Part shown: in pieces, positions 14,023 to 25,400 of the stretch
Layout: each line of letters begins with the position of its first letter
Position numbering within the stretch: the stretch's first letter is position 1
Origin: Mycteria americana
Lineage: Eukaryota; Chordata; Aves; Ciconiiformes; Ciconiidae
Length of the DNA: 64,000 nucleotides
NCBI RefSeq assembly: GCF_035582795.1
Contig: NC_134373.1
Span: 18,560,001 to 18,624,000 of the forward strand
Reading direction: 5' to 3'
Notes under the pieces: generated by a model
Told to the model about the DNA's origin: nothing
What the model saw: the letters and a program-made list of their open reading frames with translations, nothing else
Database searches by the model: none
Translations under genes and position numbers: made by a program

Positions 14023-14040
14023 GCCCCACGTTGGGCACCA
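14023..14040 (-). other. Retroviral primer binding site, tRNA-Lys type
   Basis: The minus-strand sequence is TGGTGCCCAACGTGGGGC. It differs at one base from the tRNA-Lys(1,2) primer binding site known from betaretroviruses (TGGCGCC at its start). It lies 8 nt inside the 5' LTR. Confidence 0.7.
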
Positions 14041-14048
14041 AAAAGGAC

Positions 14049-14644
14049 TGTCGTGGTTTAACCCCAGTGGGCAGCTCAGCCCCACGCAGCCACGTGCTCG
14101 CTTTCCCCCAGTGGAATGAGGGAGATAATGGGAGGGTAAAAGTGAGAAAACTTGCGGGTTGAGATAAAGACAGTTTAGCAGGTAAAGCAAAAGCTGTGCA
14201 TGCAAGCAAAGCAAAATAAGGAATTCATTCACTACTTCCCATGGGCGGGCAGGCAGGTGTTCAGCCATCTCCAGGAAAGCAGGGCTCCATCATGCATAAT
14301 GGTGACTTGGGAAGAGAAACGCCGTAACTCTGAAGGTCCCCACCCTTCCTCCTTCTTCCCCAGCTTTTATTGCTGAGCACAAAGTCGTATGGTGTGGAAT
14401 ATCCCTTCGGTTGGTTCAGGTCAGGTGTCCCAGCTGTGTCCCCTCCCAACTCCTTGTGCACCCCCAGCCTGCTTGCTGGTGGGGCAGCCTGAGGATCAGA
14501 GAATGCCTTGACACTGTGCAAGCACTGCTCAGCAATGGCTAAAACATCCCTATGTTATCAACAGTTTTCATGACAAATCAAAAACATAGCACCATACAAG
14601 CTACTATGAAGAAAATTAACTCTATCCCAGCCAAAGCCAGTTCA
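14049..14644 (-). repeat. 5' LTR of the endogenous retroelement
   Basis: This is a 596 bp LTR. On the sense (minus) strand it begins TGAACTGGCTTTGGCTGGG and ends GGGGTTAAACCACGACA, so the TG...CA termini are kept. An internal AATAAA (plus-strand TTTATT at 14366-14371) is the expected retroviral poly(A) signal. The inner end is followed by an 8 nt spacer and then the primer binding site, which fixes the orientation. Confidence 0.75.
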
Positions 14645-17600
14645 GTAAATTAAAAAAAAAAAAAATTGTTTAATTGATCAAAAAGTCAGCATGAATTTTC
14701 ACTGCATGAAAGACACAATAAGCTCAACAACTAAGAAATGTCCTTTATCTTGTTTTTTATCAAGCTAACTTAATACAAGGTGAATTCTTAATGTGTAATG
14801 TTGGTAAAACGTGCACCCAGAATTGCCTGTACCTAAGCATCTGTACATTACAAAAAGCTCTTCTGAAAATTGTTATCTGTTGAGTAGACCAGGCTGCTGT
14901 TGCACAATGAAGGACTGCAGAGTGATACTGTCAGGACAGCAGTCCTCCTCTGTGAATGAAAAGGGGGGTCGTGCAAAGTGCCTCCAAAGGCTTCTAAAAT
15001 ACTGTCACGAAGTGGCTAAATCATCCTTACAAGCTCTTTTATCTATTTTAAATGCATTGCTCTCAAGAATTTTTCAACTTGAAAAGAAATTAATTTTTAA
15101 GTTTAAGTCATCAAGCCATAACAAGACAGAAACTCTGACAATCATGCACTCAAAGCATTTCAATGTCAGTTTATTCTACAGGATGAGACAAGTACCAGCA
15201 GAAGATAAACCATTCCTGATTCCTCAGAGCCAAATTTAAAGTCGAACTTTCCTCAGGAAGAACAGGGGTCTATATTCGATTTGTTTGTACTCATGTACAA
15301 AGTCCTACCACTTCTTGTGTTTCCGTGGTTTCTGGGAATGAGATCATAGCCAATACTTAACGTCTGGGACATGGGAAAAGGTTGTAGGCATATGGTTACT
15401 ATTTCACTAGTACTAGAGATAGGGTCTTCTCCATGAAGTGAAGAAGGAACCAGCTACTGTACTTTAGACGGTACATTAACCTCATCTAACCTTTAGATGG
15501 TAAGGGTTAGGGAAGATGAATTCCAGCCATCGTGGCTGAGGACGTACCACCTTATGCCAACAACCAAGCAATGTTCCATGGTTCGTCTTATGACTTTGTG
15601 ATGTAAGAAGGGAACAGCTTGTGCCGCATGTGATGCTGGTTCCAGGGTCCTTGGTTTACACCTCGTGCAGAGCTCTCTGTAAAACAGAGGATGTCTCCTT
15701 ATCACTGAGTGAAAAATAAATTTTGTTTCACTGAACCCTTTCATCTGTGTTTTTCTAGTGACATCATAGGGACTAATTTTAAAATGAAAGTTCTTATTAA
15801 AAATGTAACATCGAAAAAACTTCTAGTCAAAATCCCAGATCCTCAGAGTCACTTCTCATTACAGTCTCAGTCAAAATAGTCACTGGTTCAAAGTTCAGAA
15901 ATTCAGTGTGACTGAAATTCACTTAGAAAGTCAAGACTTGTCTCCAACATTTTTCAGTGGTTTGAAAGGTTTTATTCCAACAGATATTTTCTTCCATTGC
16001 CATTTTATTTGAAGGTACCCAAACTAGCAAGGTTTTTAAAATGTGTATTTTCAGCAGCAGGTGGCACTATGAAGTTTCTATCTTCATAATTATTCTAATA
16101 TAAAATAATATAAAATGTTATGCAGATACATTAGAAAGAACTTCATCAAATGTTGTTAATAGTCCATTATCTGAAAATATGGCCAGATCTTTCCATTTTC
16201 CTGTCATTTTAAAAAGAGCATGAAAATATTTTAGAATAAATTCTGATAATAAAATAAATCTTTTTCGAAATATTACGATTGACAAAAAGTCTAATGCAAG
16301 AATAGGAATAATGAGAATGTCTAATAAAATTTGTATGCCATACAAAGTTCTCTATACTCTTTGTTACTCTTCAGTAAAGTACCACCGTGGGTTGTTCTCG
16401 AATATACTACTTCAGCTACTTCAAATTTCCTGGAAATTATATCTATCTCATTTGCATATAAGCCGTAATATTGTAATAATGGGTGTCAATACATATAGAC
16501 TAGGTATGTAAGTTTTATAAGGTAGATGAACATACACTAACAGGAATACAGCAAACGGAAAAGCATTTGGATTTTTCTGTGCTCGGCCAAAAGTTCATAT
16601 TTACAAGTGGAGACCAATGCATTATATGTGGGCCCACGTTCCTCTATGAATACCATACGGAGATGTTACTATATGCCAAAGAAACTCCAGGATTAGGAAG
16701 ATGTAATTTTAATTGAAAACATTTTCTTCAAAACTTTACTATACAAAAAGCTATAAAGGGCAACTAACAAACAAGCCTGTCTTTCCAGGTATTTCAGGTT
16801 GTCTAATCAGAATAAAATAACAATATTGCAAAAGTATTGCTCATACTTTGTTTCAGAAAGCTCCTAATGCCATACACGTCGTTCGCCAGTGGTGTGCAGA
16901 GGGAGTAGTGCAGTGAGATACAGCATTTTCATTAAGCGGATTTTTGGATGGCTGCCTTCTCATCAGAAATGAAGTGCTGGTCTGCCTGAGCTCAAGGTGT
17001 GAAGATAAGGAAAGGAGAAAAGAAATTAAGCAAGGAACACAAATGAAATATATAGTCAAGCTCTTTTATCTGGCCTGGCCAGAAAGTGTCCTTGCCTTTT
17101 TTTTTCACTCCAGGCTCCAAGCAAACGGCTTAGTTTTGCATACTGTTTCTGCACTATGATACAATCTATGCCAACGCCTAAGATTCACGTTTGCTTTTAT
17201 TTTGCTTTATATTAAATAAAACATGTAGAAAAGACACCTTTATAGCTTCAGGGCAATTTTTCATGAACTGACATTGTGTATTACTCATTTTGTGCTAACG
17301 TGGTCTGCTTGCTGTTTCTTTCATAATACTGAAAATGTCAAAAGCTGGTGCTTAATAAAAACATCATTTGCAAAGAGCTGGCAGCAGCTGTTCTCAAAGG
17401 TTTTTTAACTTGCGACAGCCCACTTCTGTTTCTCCAGAGTCTCCAACAGAGTCCTTTCGGCTGGATTCAGTTGGGTTCACTTTTAGGCCACAGAATAAAG
17501 TGGTACTACAAAAATAATACACAGGAATATACTTAAAATTTTGCTGCTGGTTCTCCATTACAAACAATTTATTGTCACCATGCATTCTCTCTCCAAGGAA

Positions 17601-18650
17601 TCGAAGCCATAGCATCATTAGAGCTCCTTCAATATACCTAGCTCATTCAGTGATGCGGCATATGTTCTGCTTAGACCCCCATAATATGTTTAGTAGCCCT
17701 ATGGATGTGTTTTAAATAAAATTTCATTGTAAGGCAAGTGCTTCCACTGTATCTATTACAGTTATCAAACACACATACAATAAATCTACTTAGATTACAG
17801 GTTCTTCTTCCTTCAAGTGGATATATCAATTTCATATAATTACAGCAAGCAATATCTTTGGGTAGACACCCACTGGCAACATGATGGTGCAAAGAATTTT
17901 TTAAATTATGATAGGTTTATCAAATGTATACACTTGTGCTATTTTTTAATTTATAAAGTCACACTCTTGTACCTTGTAGGGCAAACGTGCAAATGAGACC
18001 TTCACATTAGCCCTGTTTAAATTGCAAGGTGCACTAACACAGCGCAACGGCCAAAGCAGGCATAGTGCACCAGTCTGAGAGAGACTATAGCAGCACTCTG
18101 GCTGCAAGCCACAGAAGCTAACTAAGCACCTGCAGAAGAACAGTTAGATCTTCTATTATGGCTAGTAAGTGTCCTAATTCCACGCTACTTGGGTGTATTA
18201 GATAGCTGAAAGTAGGCTCAAAAATGGGCCCAAAGGGTGACCAAAGGATCATTTGAAAGGTATATATTGTCATATACTTTCAGCCAGGCTACAAACACAA
18301 TGGCAGCGGTCATACCCTTTTCAAAGCCGTATTCAGTGCACTGAATTGAGTAACTATTTGACTGCTACTTGTACTTCCAAGTGGAATTCAGCTAGCTCTC
18401 TGACTAATGTCATTCACCAAATAACGACAAGTGGTTTAAGATAAGACACTCCAGTAATTTGGTAACTATGACCATAGGGGTAGGGATCCAGGCCCGTGGC
18501 CCATCGCTGTAAATCATTCCCTCCTACTTTTGGGTGTGCTGCGGCACGTGCTTGCCGTTACGCCCGAGGAATACGGTATGTTGTTGGACGCATATTAAAT
18601 AGCTGGAGAAGTGACAAGGTTGACACAGGTGTTATCAGGACCAGTGACAC
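14645..18650. other. Gene-free interval before the NFE2L2 CpG island
   Basis: About 4 kb of AT-rich DNA. An A-run near 14648 abuts the retroelement. No exon, RNA gene or recognisable repeat was seen. Confidence 0.45.
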
Positions 18651-19411
18651 TACTGCTCGGTGAGGGACCTCATCCGAAGGTATCGATTCCAAACGATTTG
18701 TGCGTATCGAACCCCAAATCCCCAGATCTCTGTTCTGGCTGCTTTGCGAGTTCGGCCACTTGCTTGGCATTCTGCTGCTCGGCGGCCGGCAGCCGGCCCA
18801 GAGGCGGCTCTTCCGCGCCAGCCCCCGCAGCGTGATCCATCGCCGCTCTCCGCCGGCTTTCGCCGTCACTCCCATCTCTCCCGCACGGGCGCTGGACTCA
18901 CGGCTTGACTACGCGAAGCCGCGAAGTGCTGCATGGACAGGACACGCACGGACACGCCCGCAGATACGCGGCTGCGCTGAGCCACAAGGAGGAACGCACC
19001 GAGCCGCCCCCGGCTCCGAGAGGTTGCGCGGGCAAGCACCGACGGCTGCCCGGCGCGGCCGGACCAAGATGCGGCGGGCCCTCACCGGGGGCAGGGCGGG
19101 CCGGCAGGGGCGGCCCCTCAGGGAGGCAGGCGCCGCGGCAGAGGGTCTCGGGCGGCGGGGCCGCGGAAGCGCCGGGGGCGGGCGAGGTTCCCGGCACGGC
19201 TGCCGCCGCTGCCGGGAACGGAGCCGCCTCCGCGGCCTCCCGCAGCCGCTGAGTGGCTGGGCGGCGGCGGGGCGGAGCGCGGGGGCGGCCGCCGGCCCGG
19301 CCCGGCCCGGGCCGCCTCCGTCCCCAAACCGCGCCGGAGCGAGCGGGCAGGCGGAGCCGGGCCAGCCGCCACCGCGCCGTACCGGCCTCCCCGTGCCCCC
19401 GGCCCCGCGCG

Positions 19412-19441
19412 ATGGAGATCGAGCTGCCCCCCGCCGCCCAG
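19412..19441 (+). CDS. NFE2L2: NFE2L2 coding exon 1
   Basis: Ten codons, [10 protein letters not shown], resemble the human start (MDLELPP). The exon ends in CAG before GTGAGAG, a good donor, in phase 0. It matches the usual vertebrate design of a tiny first coding exon in a CpG island. Upstream 5' UTR is GC-rich. Confidence 0.85.
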
Positions 19442-22400
19442 GTGAGAGCGCAGCCGGCGGGCGCGGGCGGGCGCGGGGCTGGGGCGCCGGCACCCCCCGC
19501 CTCCCTCCGCAGGGCCCGGCCCGGTCCGGCCGGGTGTCCGGGCGAGGGGCGGGGCGGGCGGTCACGAGGCCGGCGGAGCACGTGGCGCCGCCCCGCCCCT
19601 GCGAACGCGCTGAGTCACGGCGGGGGCGGGGCGGGTCCGCGGAGGCCTCGGCAGCCCCCCCCTCCCCTCCCCCCCCCCCCCGCCCCGCTCCGCTCCGCTC
19701 CGCCGGGGGGGGCCGGGCCGGGCCGGGCCGGGTCTCTTTCCGCCCGCGCTGGCCGCGGAAGGTCAGTCAGGGCCTCCAGGAGCCGCCTCCGCGGCAGCTG
19801 CCCGCTGCGGGCAGCCTCGGGCGGGGCAGGAGCTCGGAGGAGCCGGGGAGAGCGAGAGCGAGAGGGCCGAGCCGGCTCCTGAGGGAGCGGCCAAGCGACC
19901 TGAGGGGCCGAGCCGGCTCCTGAGGGAGCGGCCAAGCGACCTGAGGGGCCGAGCCGGCTCCTGAGGGAGCGGCCAAGCGACCTGAGGAGCCCGGCCGGCT
20001 CCTGAGGGAGCGGCTGGGGAGGCGCCCGCCGGCGGAGGGGTTGCTCGCGCCAGGCGCAGCCTCGCGTCGCTGCCCCCGGCGTGTCCGTGCGCCTCTCGCT
20101 CCTTACTCGGGTGAGTTACCGCTGGTTTCCTTCTGTTGTAGCGCAGTTGCCCCGCCGGGGCCCTGTCCCCGCCGGCGTGCGGCCCGAGGCGGGCCAGCGG
20201 GAGCTGTTGCACAATCATGCACTTCCCTGGGGCGGCTTCGGGTTTGGTGCAGCCTCTCACACGCAGCCTGAGGAGCCTAAACCGGGGCCGGCCTGGCCTC
20301 GCCTGGGCCGCGGGTGGGGGGCTGTGACTGGGGTGCTCCCCTCGCACCTCCACCTGCTGGAGACGCCTCTCGAGGGCTTTGAGCCACAGCGTTTCTCTGG
20401 GGTTTTGACGCAGGAGGAGATTTAAGTCTTGGTGGTTTCCTCCAAGGCAAATCTCTTGGAGGCGCAGAGGTACTTGCATGTATTTGTGTTCTGTACTCCT
20501 GTGCTATGAAACCTCTTCTCTGAAAGCCTGGGGAAGTTCAGTGCTCTTGTATTGCACACTAGTTGCACAAGAGCGGGGTGAATAACTGAAAACATAGTTG
20601 AACTCCATTTTAAATTTATATAATCATTACATGTTTTTCTTGGGCTTTTAAATGGGAAACATACCCTTATCAACTAAGTATTAGGTTTAAAGAAGTAATA
20701 CTTGAAACTTAATCTGGAGCTGGTTTAGTTCTTTCCATACTACAAATTTAAGACTCAAGACTTTTGAGGCTCTTTCAGTGTATGTCAGTACAATATATGC
20801 TACGCAATAGTTTCTTTTAACATTGTTTGTCCGTCCTTTAGGATATATATGTGGGTACTTCCTACAGGTAACATCTCTCTAGCAATGTTGGATATACCTT
20901 TTTCTGTTCACTGAATGCTGTTGCTTTTCTGTCTTAGGCCACTCAGAGCTCTGCCTGGCCCGTCTGTTTTTCTAGCCTTGGGTAGTGCGGCCATGACCTC
21001 CACCTTGCCTCCTCGGCTTCTTGGAAAATACTGCAACAAAAATCAGGCTCTTGGCCTGTGCTATGTAGACACTCTGTGAATTTCTTTTTGCCTGTAGTAT
21101 CCAGCTATGGCATTTTTGTTCTCATTTCTGAGAGAATCCTGACAGACTAATTCCTCTGTACCTGCTTTTGTACCTTCTTGCCCAAGCCACTGTGACTTCT
21201 CTGCCAGCAAACCTAGCTTTTGTTACTTGTTTGCCTCTTTTGTCAAGCTCTTTCTACCAAGCCACCTGTTGCAATTTTCCTATCTGAGGTCAACAGCTGC
21301 TGGTTTGGTCTCTTGCAGACCTAGCCTGAAAAGGCACTGCATTTTTTAGATAGTAAATGATTACCATCTTTGACATATAGTTTTAAATGTATTTATTAAA
21401 TGGAAAATTCAAATGCCCTTTCCCATAAAATGTTCACTCAAAATGAGAGACAGGGAACATGGTCTTCATTTAGCCCCTCAGATTTTGCAAGCCAGTGGAT
21501 GGGAAGGGTGTGCACTCGTGCAAATACAGTACAAGCTCTTAATCTTTTATGTGCCTGGTAGCAATTGTCGTAGCAGTAAAGGTGAATTTGAAGGACTGGG
21601 ATTGGTCTAGCTCCTCGAGCAGAATGTAAAATCGCTACTTCCTGCTATGTACTTCTGTGGGAGTTAGCAGTGCTATTGCCTGCAGTATTCTTGAAAAAAA
21701 GTATTCCTTTGTTGCACGCCTCTGCCTGGAAATAGGATGCACCTCTGTATGCAGAGGTGAAATGGGATGTTGCCTGTTACACACTAACAACACAGACATC
21801 AAAACATCTAAGGAAAAAGAATGCAGTGGAACAAGTGTCAAGATGTTTCAAATCACACGTGAAAGCATGATATTCTCATAGTAGCTGTTCTCTTCACTAA
21901 ATTTGAAGTTATTGAAATGGTTGCTTGTAGCCTTGTAAAACAGCTCAACAAGCTCATCAGTTATTAAATTTTGAGCCTCACAACAAGAAGAGAGCGAAAA
22001 GAATTCATTTTCAAACACAAAGAATGAAGCTGTGGGTTGCGCTCAGACTGAAGTAAGACTAACTGTAACAACTGGCAAAACCAAGTAAGCAAATAATTGA
22101 GTGCCTGTGTAAGTATATCTGTTAGGGTTTTTCTACCTAGAGAACTGCCCTGAAGAGTCTCCAGCTCAATTAGTGTGATGTTGTCAGTCTAAAGGGCTTT
22201 AACAAGGAATTAAACATACCTTTTTTTATGACATGCTGTATTAAATTGTCGAGTGAATGGGTTTATTTTTTATTCCCTAATGGCCTATCATTTCCACATG
22301 AGGTAGACTCTACAGGCAAAGACAAACAAGTGCACTGCTCAGGCCTGGCAACAAGTCTTTGTTTTTGGGTTGTTTTTTTTTGTTTTGTCTCTTGATAATG

Positions 22401-25400
22401 AGGTTTAATAACTCTGAATAGGAATATCTGATCAAGATATCTGTAGAAATATCTATCTATCTATGTAGATAAATTTCAATATAAAAAACATCCACATTTC
22501 TAAATATAACATTATCTATTAAATCATGGACAAGTTTGGAGGAAGTAGATGAGTGTCACAAGCTCTGTCCTAAGTAAAAATGCATTTATTCTGACCCTCT
22601 CAGTTCTTCTGTGCTTACCTTGATACCGAGCTGCACTGATAGAGCTTTCTTTCCTTCAAAACTCATGAAAGAATCTCTCTCAGTTAAGCCAGTGGTAGAT
22701 GTAATGCAATGTAGTGTGTTTAGCCGAAATGAGTGTAGACTAATAGGAGCTGACCGTGTCAATCCCTTCAGGAGAACAGCTAATTGGATATTATTGTTAT
22801 TGTAGTAAATATCCATCATATGAACACTGTTCTGTAGTTTGTCTTTAAAATGTGCTAAGAATTTACAATTATATTGGAAATTGATGGAAGCGAAAGAAGT
22901 TAATTGCCTCTGAAAATCCGACTTGAAGAAGTTTGTGGTTAGGACTCGAAGTTGGAGGAGAGTTTGGCTTTGAAAGTTTCTTGGGAAATATTTGAAAGAG
23001 ACCAAACTGGAACAAAAAAGAACGTTCAGTGTAAGCAGAGGGCAGCTGGCTGATCTTGTGTGTTTTAAAGAACTTGAGACATTTTTATAGCACTGTGTGG
23101 GTGGTTAGGAAGGTTTGTGTATGCTTCGCACTAATGTTCATGGGCAAGAATAAATTTTGGCTCTCTGTCCCTTACTTTTTTCTTTTTCTTTCGGTAATTG
23201 AAAAAATAGATATGGTATAATACTTATCCTGAATAAGAATGCAGCAGGTTATGTGTAATCCTGAATGACAAGGGTATTGTTAAAAATGTGTCAGATTATT
23301 ACATCTATTGTTGCACCTGAATACCCTTTTGATTTCTTTTGGGTTTTTTCCTCAAGTTCTGTATCTTAAAGTTGCAAAGCAGAAAAATATCTGTTTGGTA
23401 GGTATTGCTACTTTTGTGATCCTGACTGAAATGAATGTAGCAATAGCATATTGAACATCTTTATTTCGTTAAAGAAATCTCAGGTGCCTTTGTGGAATAT
23501 GTGGGGCTTTGTGAGATGAAGTTGAGGAATGCTAGAAGTGGAAGGAACCAAGTGAAATATTTGTCATTCACTTGCTCAGTAAAATCAATTCATACTATTT
23601 TTAATATAATTTTTTTCTATATAGTTGTAAAATTTTGTTGTATTTGGCCCTTCAATAGAACCAATGAACACCAAAACAGCAAAAGCTGTCAGAATTTGTC
23701 ACTGAAATTTTTTGGAAAGCATTAGACTTTTAAAGAAGGATGGAAAAAAGTCAGTTGCAGGCCCAGAAAAGGGTGAGCTTAGGGGAGAAGGAGAGAATAT
23801 AGGAAGTTCAGATTATGAGGGTAAATGACACCAGCTGTGCCCATGCCTGTAACACTGGATGTGTGCTTCATTGGAAGGAAGAAATTTGTTTTGTATCTAG
23901 AACACTACTTCTTTTCTTTTTTTTTTCCCCTTTGAAATTATAAAGATAAGCTTTAAAATGACTAAACCATTCACTAAAATTAGGCCAATTTGTGAAAGTA
24001 TGATGTATTTGCAGTGATTGTGTTGGCTGAGGCTAGCGCAGTGCAAGTCCAAGCAGTAACCTGTTGGCATGAATTAAATATTAATCCCCTGCTGCTGTGC
24101 TTGAATTGCAGCCAGTAAAAAGTCCTCCAAAGTCTCCAGGTTAATCACCTAGTTAAAGTTTGTTTTGGCCTCCATCTCATTCCAACCCTAAGTAACCTAT
24201 AATTTTAATATAGCACATTCCTAGATAACTTGAAAGGGTTTGAAGTCTGTTCAGTTTTCTGATCATGTATTATACCGAAGTTGGACTTCGTGCCACAGAA
24301 TACAGCTTTAGGTGAAGGGAAAAGAATACAATGTGTTGGCCAGATTAGTTCTTTTTCCGGCAATAATCTGGTTTAACTGGTTTTGGAACGAGTCTGCTAC
24401 CTTGTCTGCTACCTATCCAATAAAATGTAAGGTAGGAGGAGTTGGAAGTCATGAATTTGAATTCATGTAATCCAAAGATGACTGATATACAGTGAACCGA
24501 AATTCTGCTCGGGCTTGGTCAACAGTAATGCTTTTATGGCATATTTGTTTTATTAAGGTAAACAATTAAACCAGCCAGTAAAAATGAAGCCAGCAATGCT
24601 ATCTGTGGTGTATAAAACTGCATTAAACCATGGAAGGCTTATCTGAAACAGATACCGGCAAATACATTTCAAGTAAAGATAGGCATTGTGTACTTTTATC
24701 TTTCCTACCCAGTAACTGCTTTCTGTACAGGAAAAGCAAGGCTAGTTACAGTCACATATTAATTGCAGTAGCAAGAAGTTAATTGATCATATAGCGCTTA
24801 AGTTTTTCTAAAGTATAAGAACAGTATCACTACTCTGGGCAGCACTGTACTGAAGCAAGCACACAGACAGCTCTGTCTCAGGATTTCTTTGTTTCAGTGA
24901 TTTTTAGATATATATTTCTTCATTTTTCTTTACCACATTTTAAAATAAGGAAATAAAAAAAAATACATTCCCTAGCAGAGTGTCTTGTTTTAATATTAGT
25001 TCAGTTTTACCTTGACGTGCATAGCTTAACAGTGCCTGTTTCAAATATAAACTAAGTCTCTCAGAATCATACATTTAAATTAAATATTAATTTGGATAAC
25101 CAAGCAGTCTGTAACAACATCAGGCAAAGATAAAAATGTTTTAATTATTTGACTGCTTTGCAGAAGAGAATTTGTCTTCATCTTCTGTTTTCTGTCTTTA
25201 GCCATTTTGAATTCTTTGTAAAATATTTGCTCAGTTTTCTTTAACTGCCACATTGATTTTTTTTCTAAAGTTACGTGTTGATTCATGGGCTTTGTGTTTG
25301 GCTCTTAATTTCTACTTTAATATTCACTTTAAAAGAATTAATTCAAGTTTTTCAATGTGTTGATCATGGAGATGATGGAAAGCAAATAGGAGTTAATAAG

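Larger units (their letters stand above)
12749..14644 (-). mobile_element. Endogenous retrovirus-like LTR element, non-autonomous or deleted
   Basis: The element reads on the minus strand. The 5' LTR is 14049-14644, a primer binding site follows at 14023-14040, about 1.2 kb of internal sequence has no gag, pol or env that I can recognise, and a truncated 3' LTR remnant lies at 12749-12853. The primer binding site pairs with tRNA-Lys apart from one change, which is typical of class II (betaretrovirus-like, ERVK-type) elements. The sequence just before the 3' LTR on the sense strand is purine-rich, as a polypurine tract should be. The two LTRs differ at roughly a dozen places over the 105 bp they share, so the insertion is not recent. 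No target-site duplication can be tested because the distal LTR end is missing. The family assignment is from memory of common avian LTRs. Confidence 0.75.
18680..20350. promoter_or_regulatory. NFE2L2: CpG island and promoter region of NFE2L2
   Basis: A sharp rise in G+C and CpG, strongest at 18950-20110, surrounds the first coding exon at 19412-19441. No TATA box was noted close upstream, which fits a dispersed CpG promoter. The transcription start cannot be placed from sequence; it must lie upstream of 19412. Several long open frames on both strands (up to 407 codons) are GC-rich artefacts. The island continues about 900 bp into intron 1, where it carries a response element, quadruplex-prone runs and a minisatellite. 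Confidence 0.8.

Noticed and set aside
1-18650. Possible exons of AGPS, the human neighbour on this side
   Set aside because: No peptide resembling the FAD-binding enzyme was found in any frame; in human the gene starts far from NFE2L2.
18700-19923. A 407-codon plus-strand open frame, and 200-codon frames on the minus strand, across the NFE2L2 CpG island
   Set aside because: Stop codons are rare in such GC-rich DNA. The translations are low-complexity Arg/Ala/Pro/Gly strings, several frames are open at once, and the real exon 1 occupies only 30 nt of the region.
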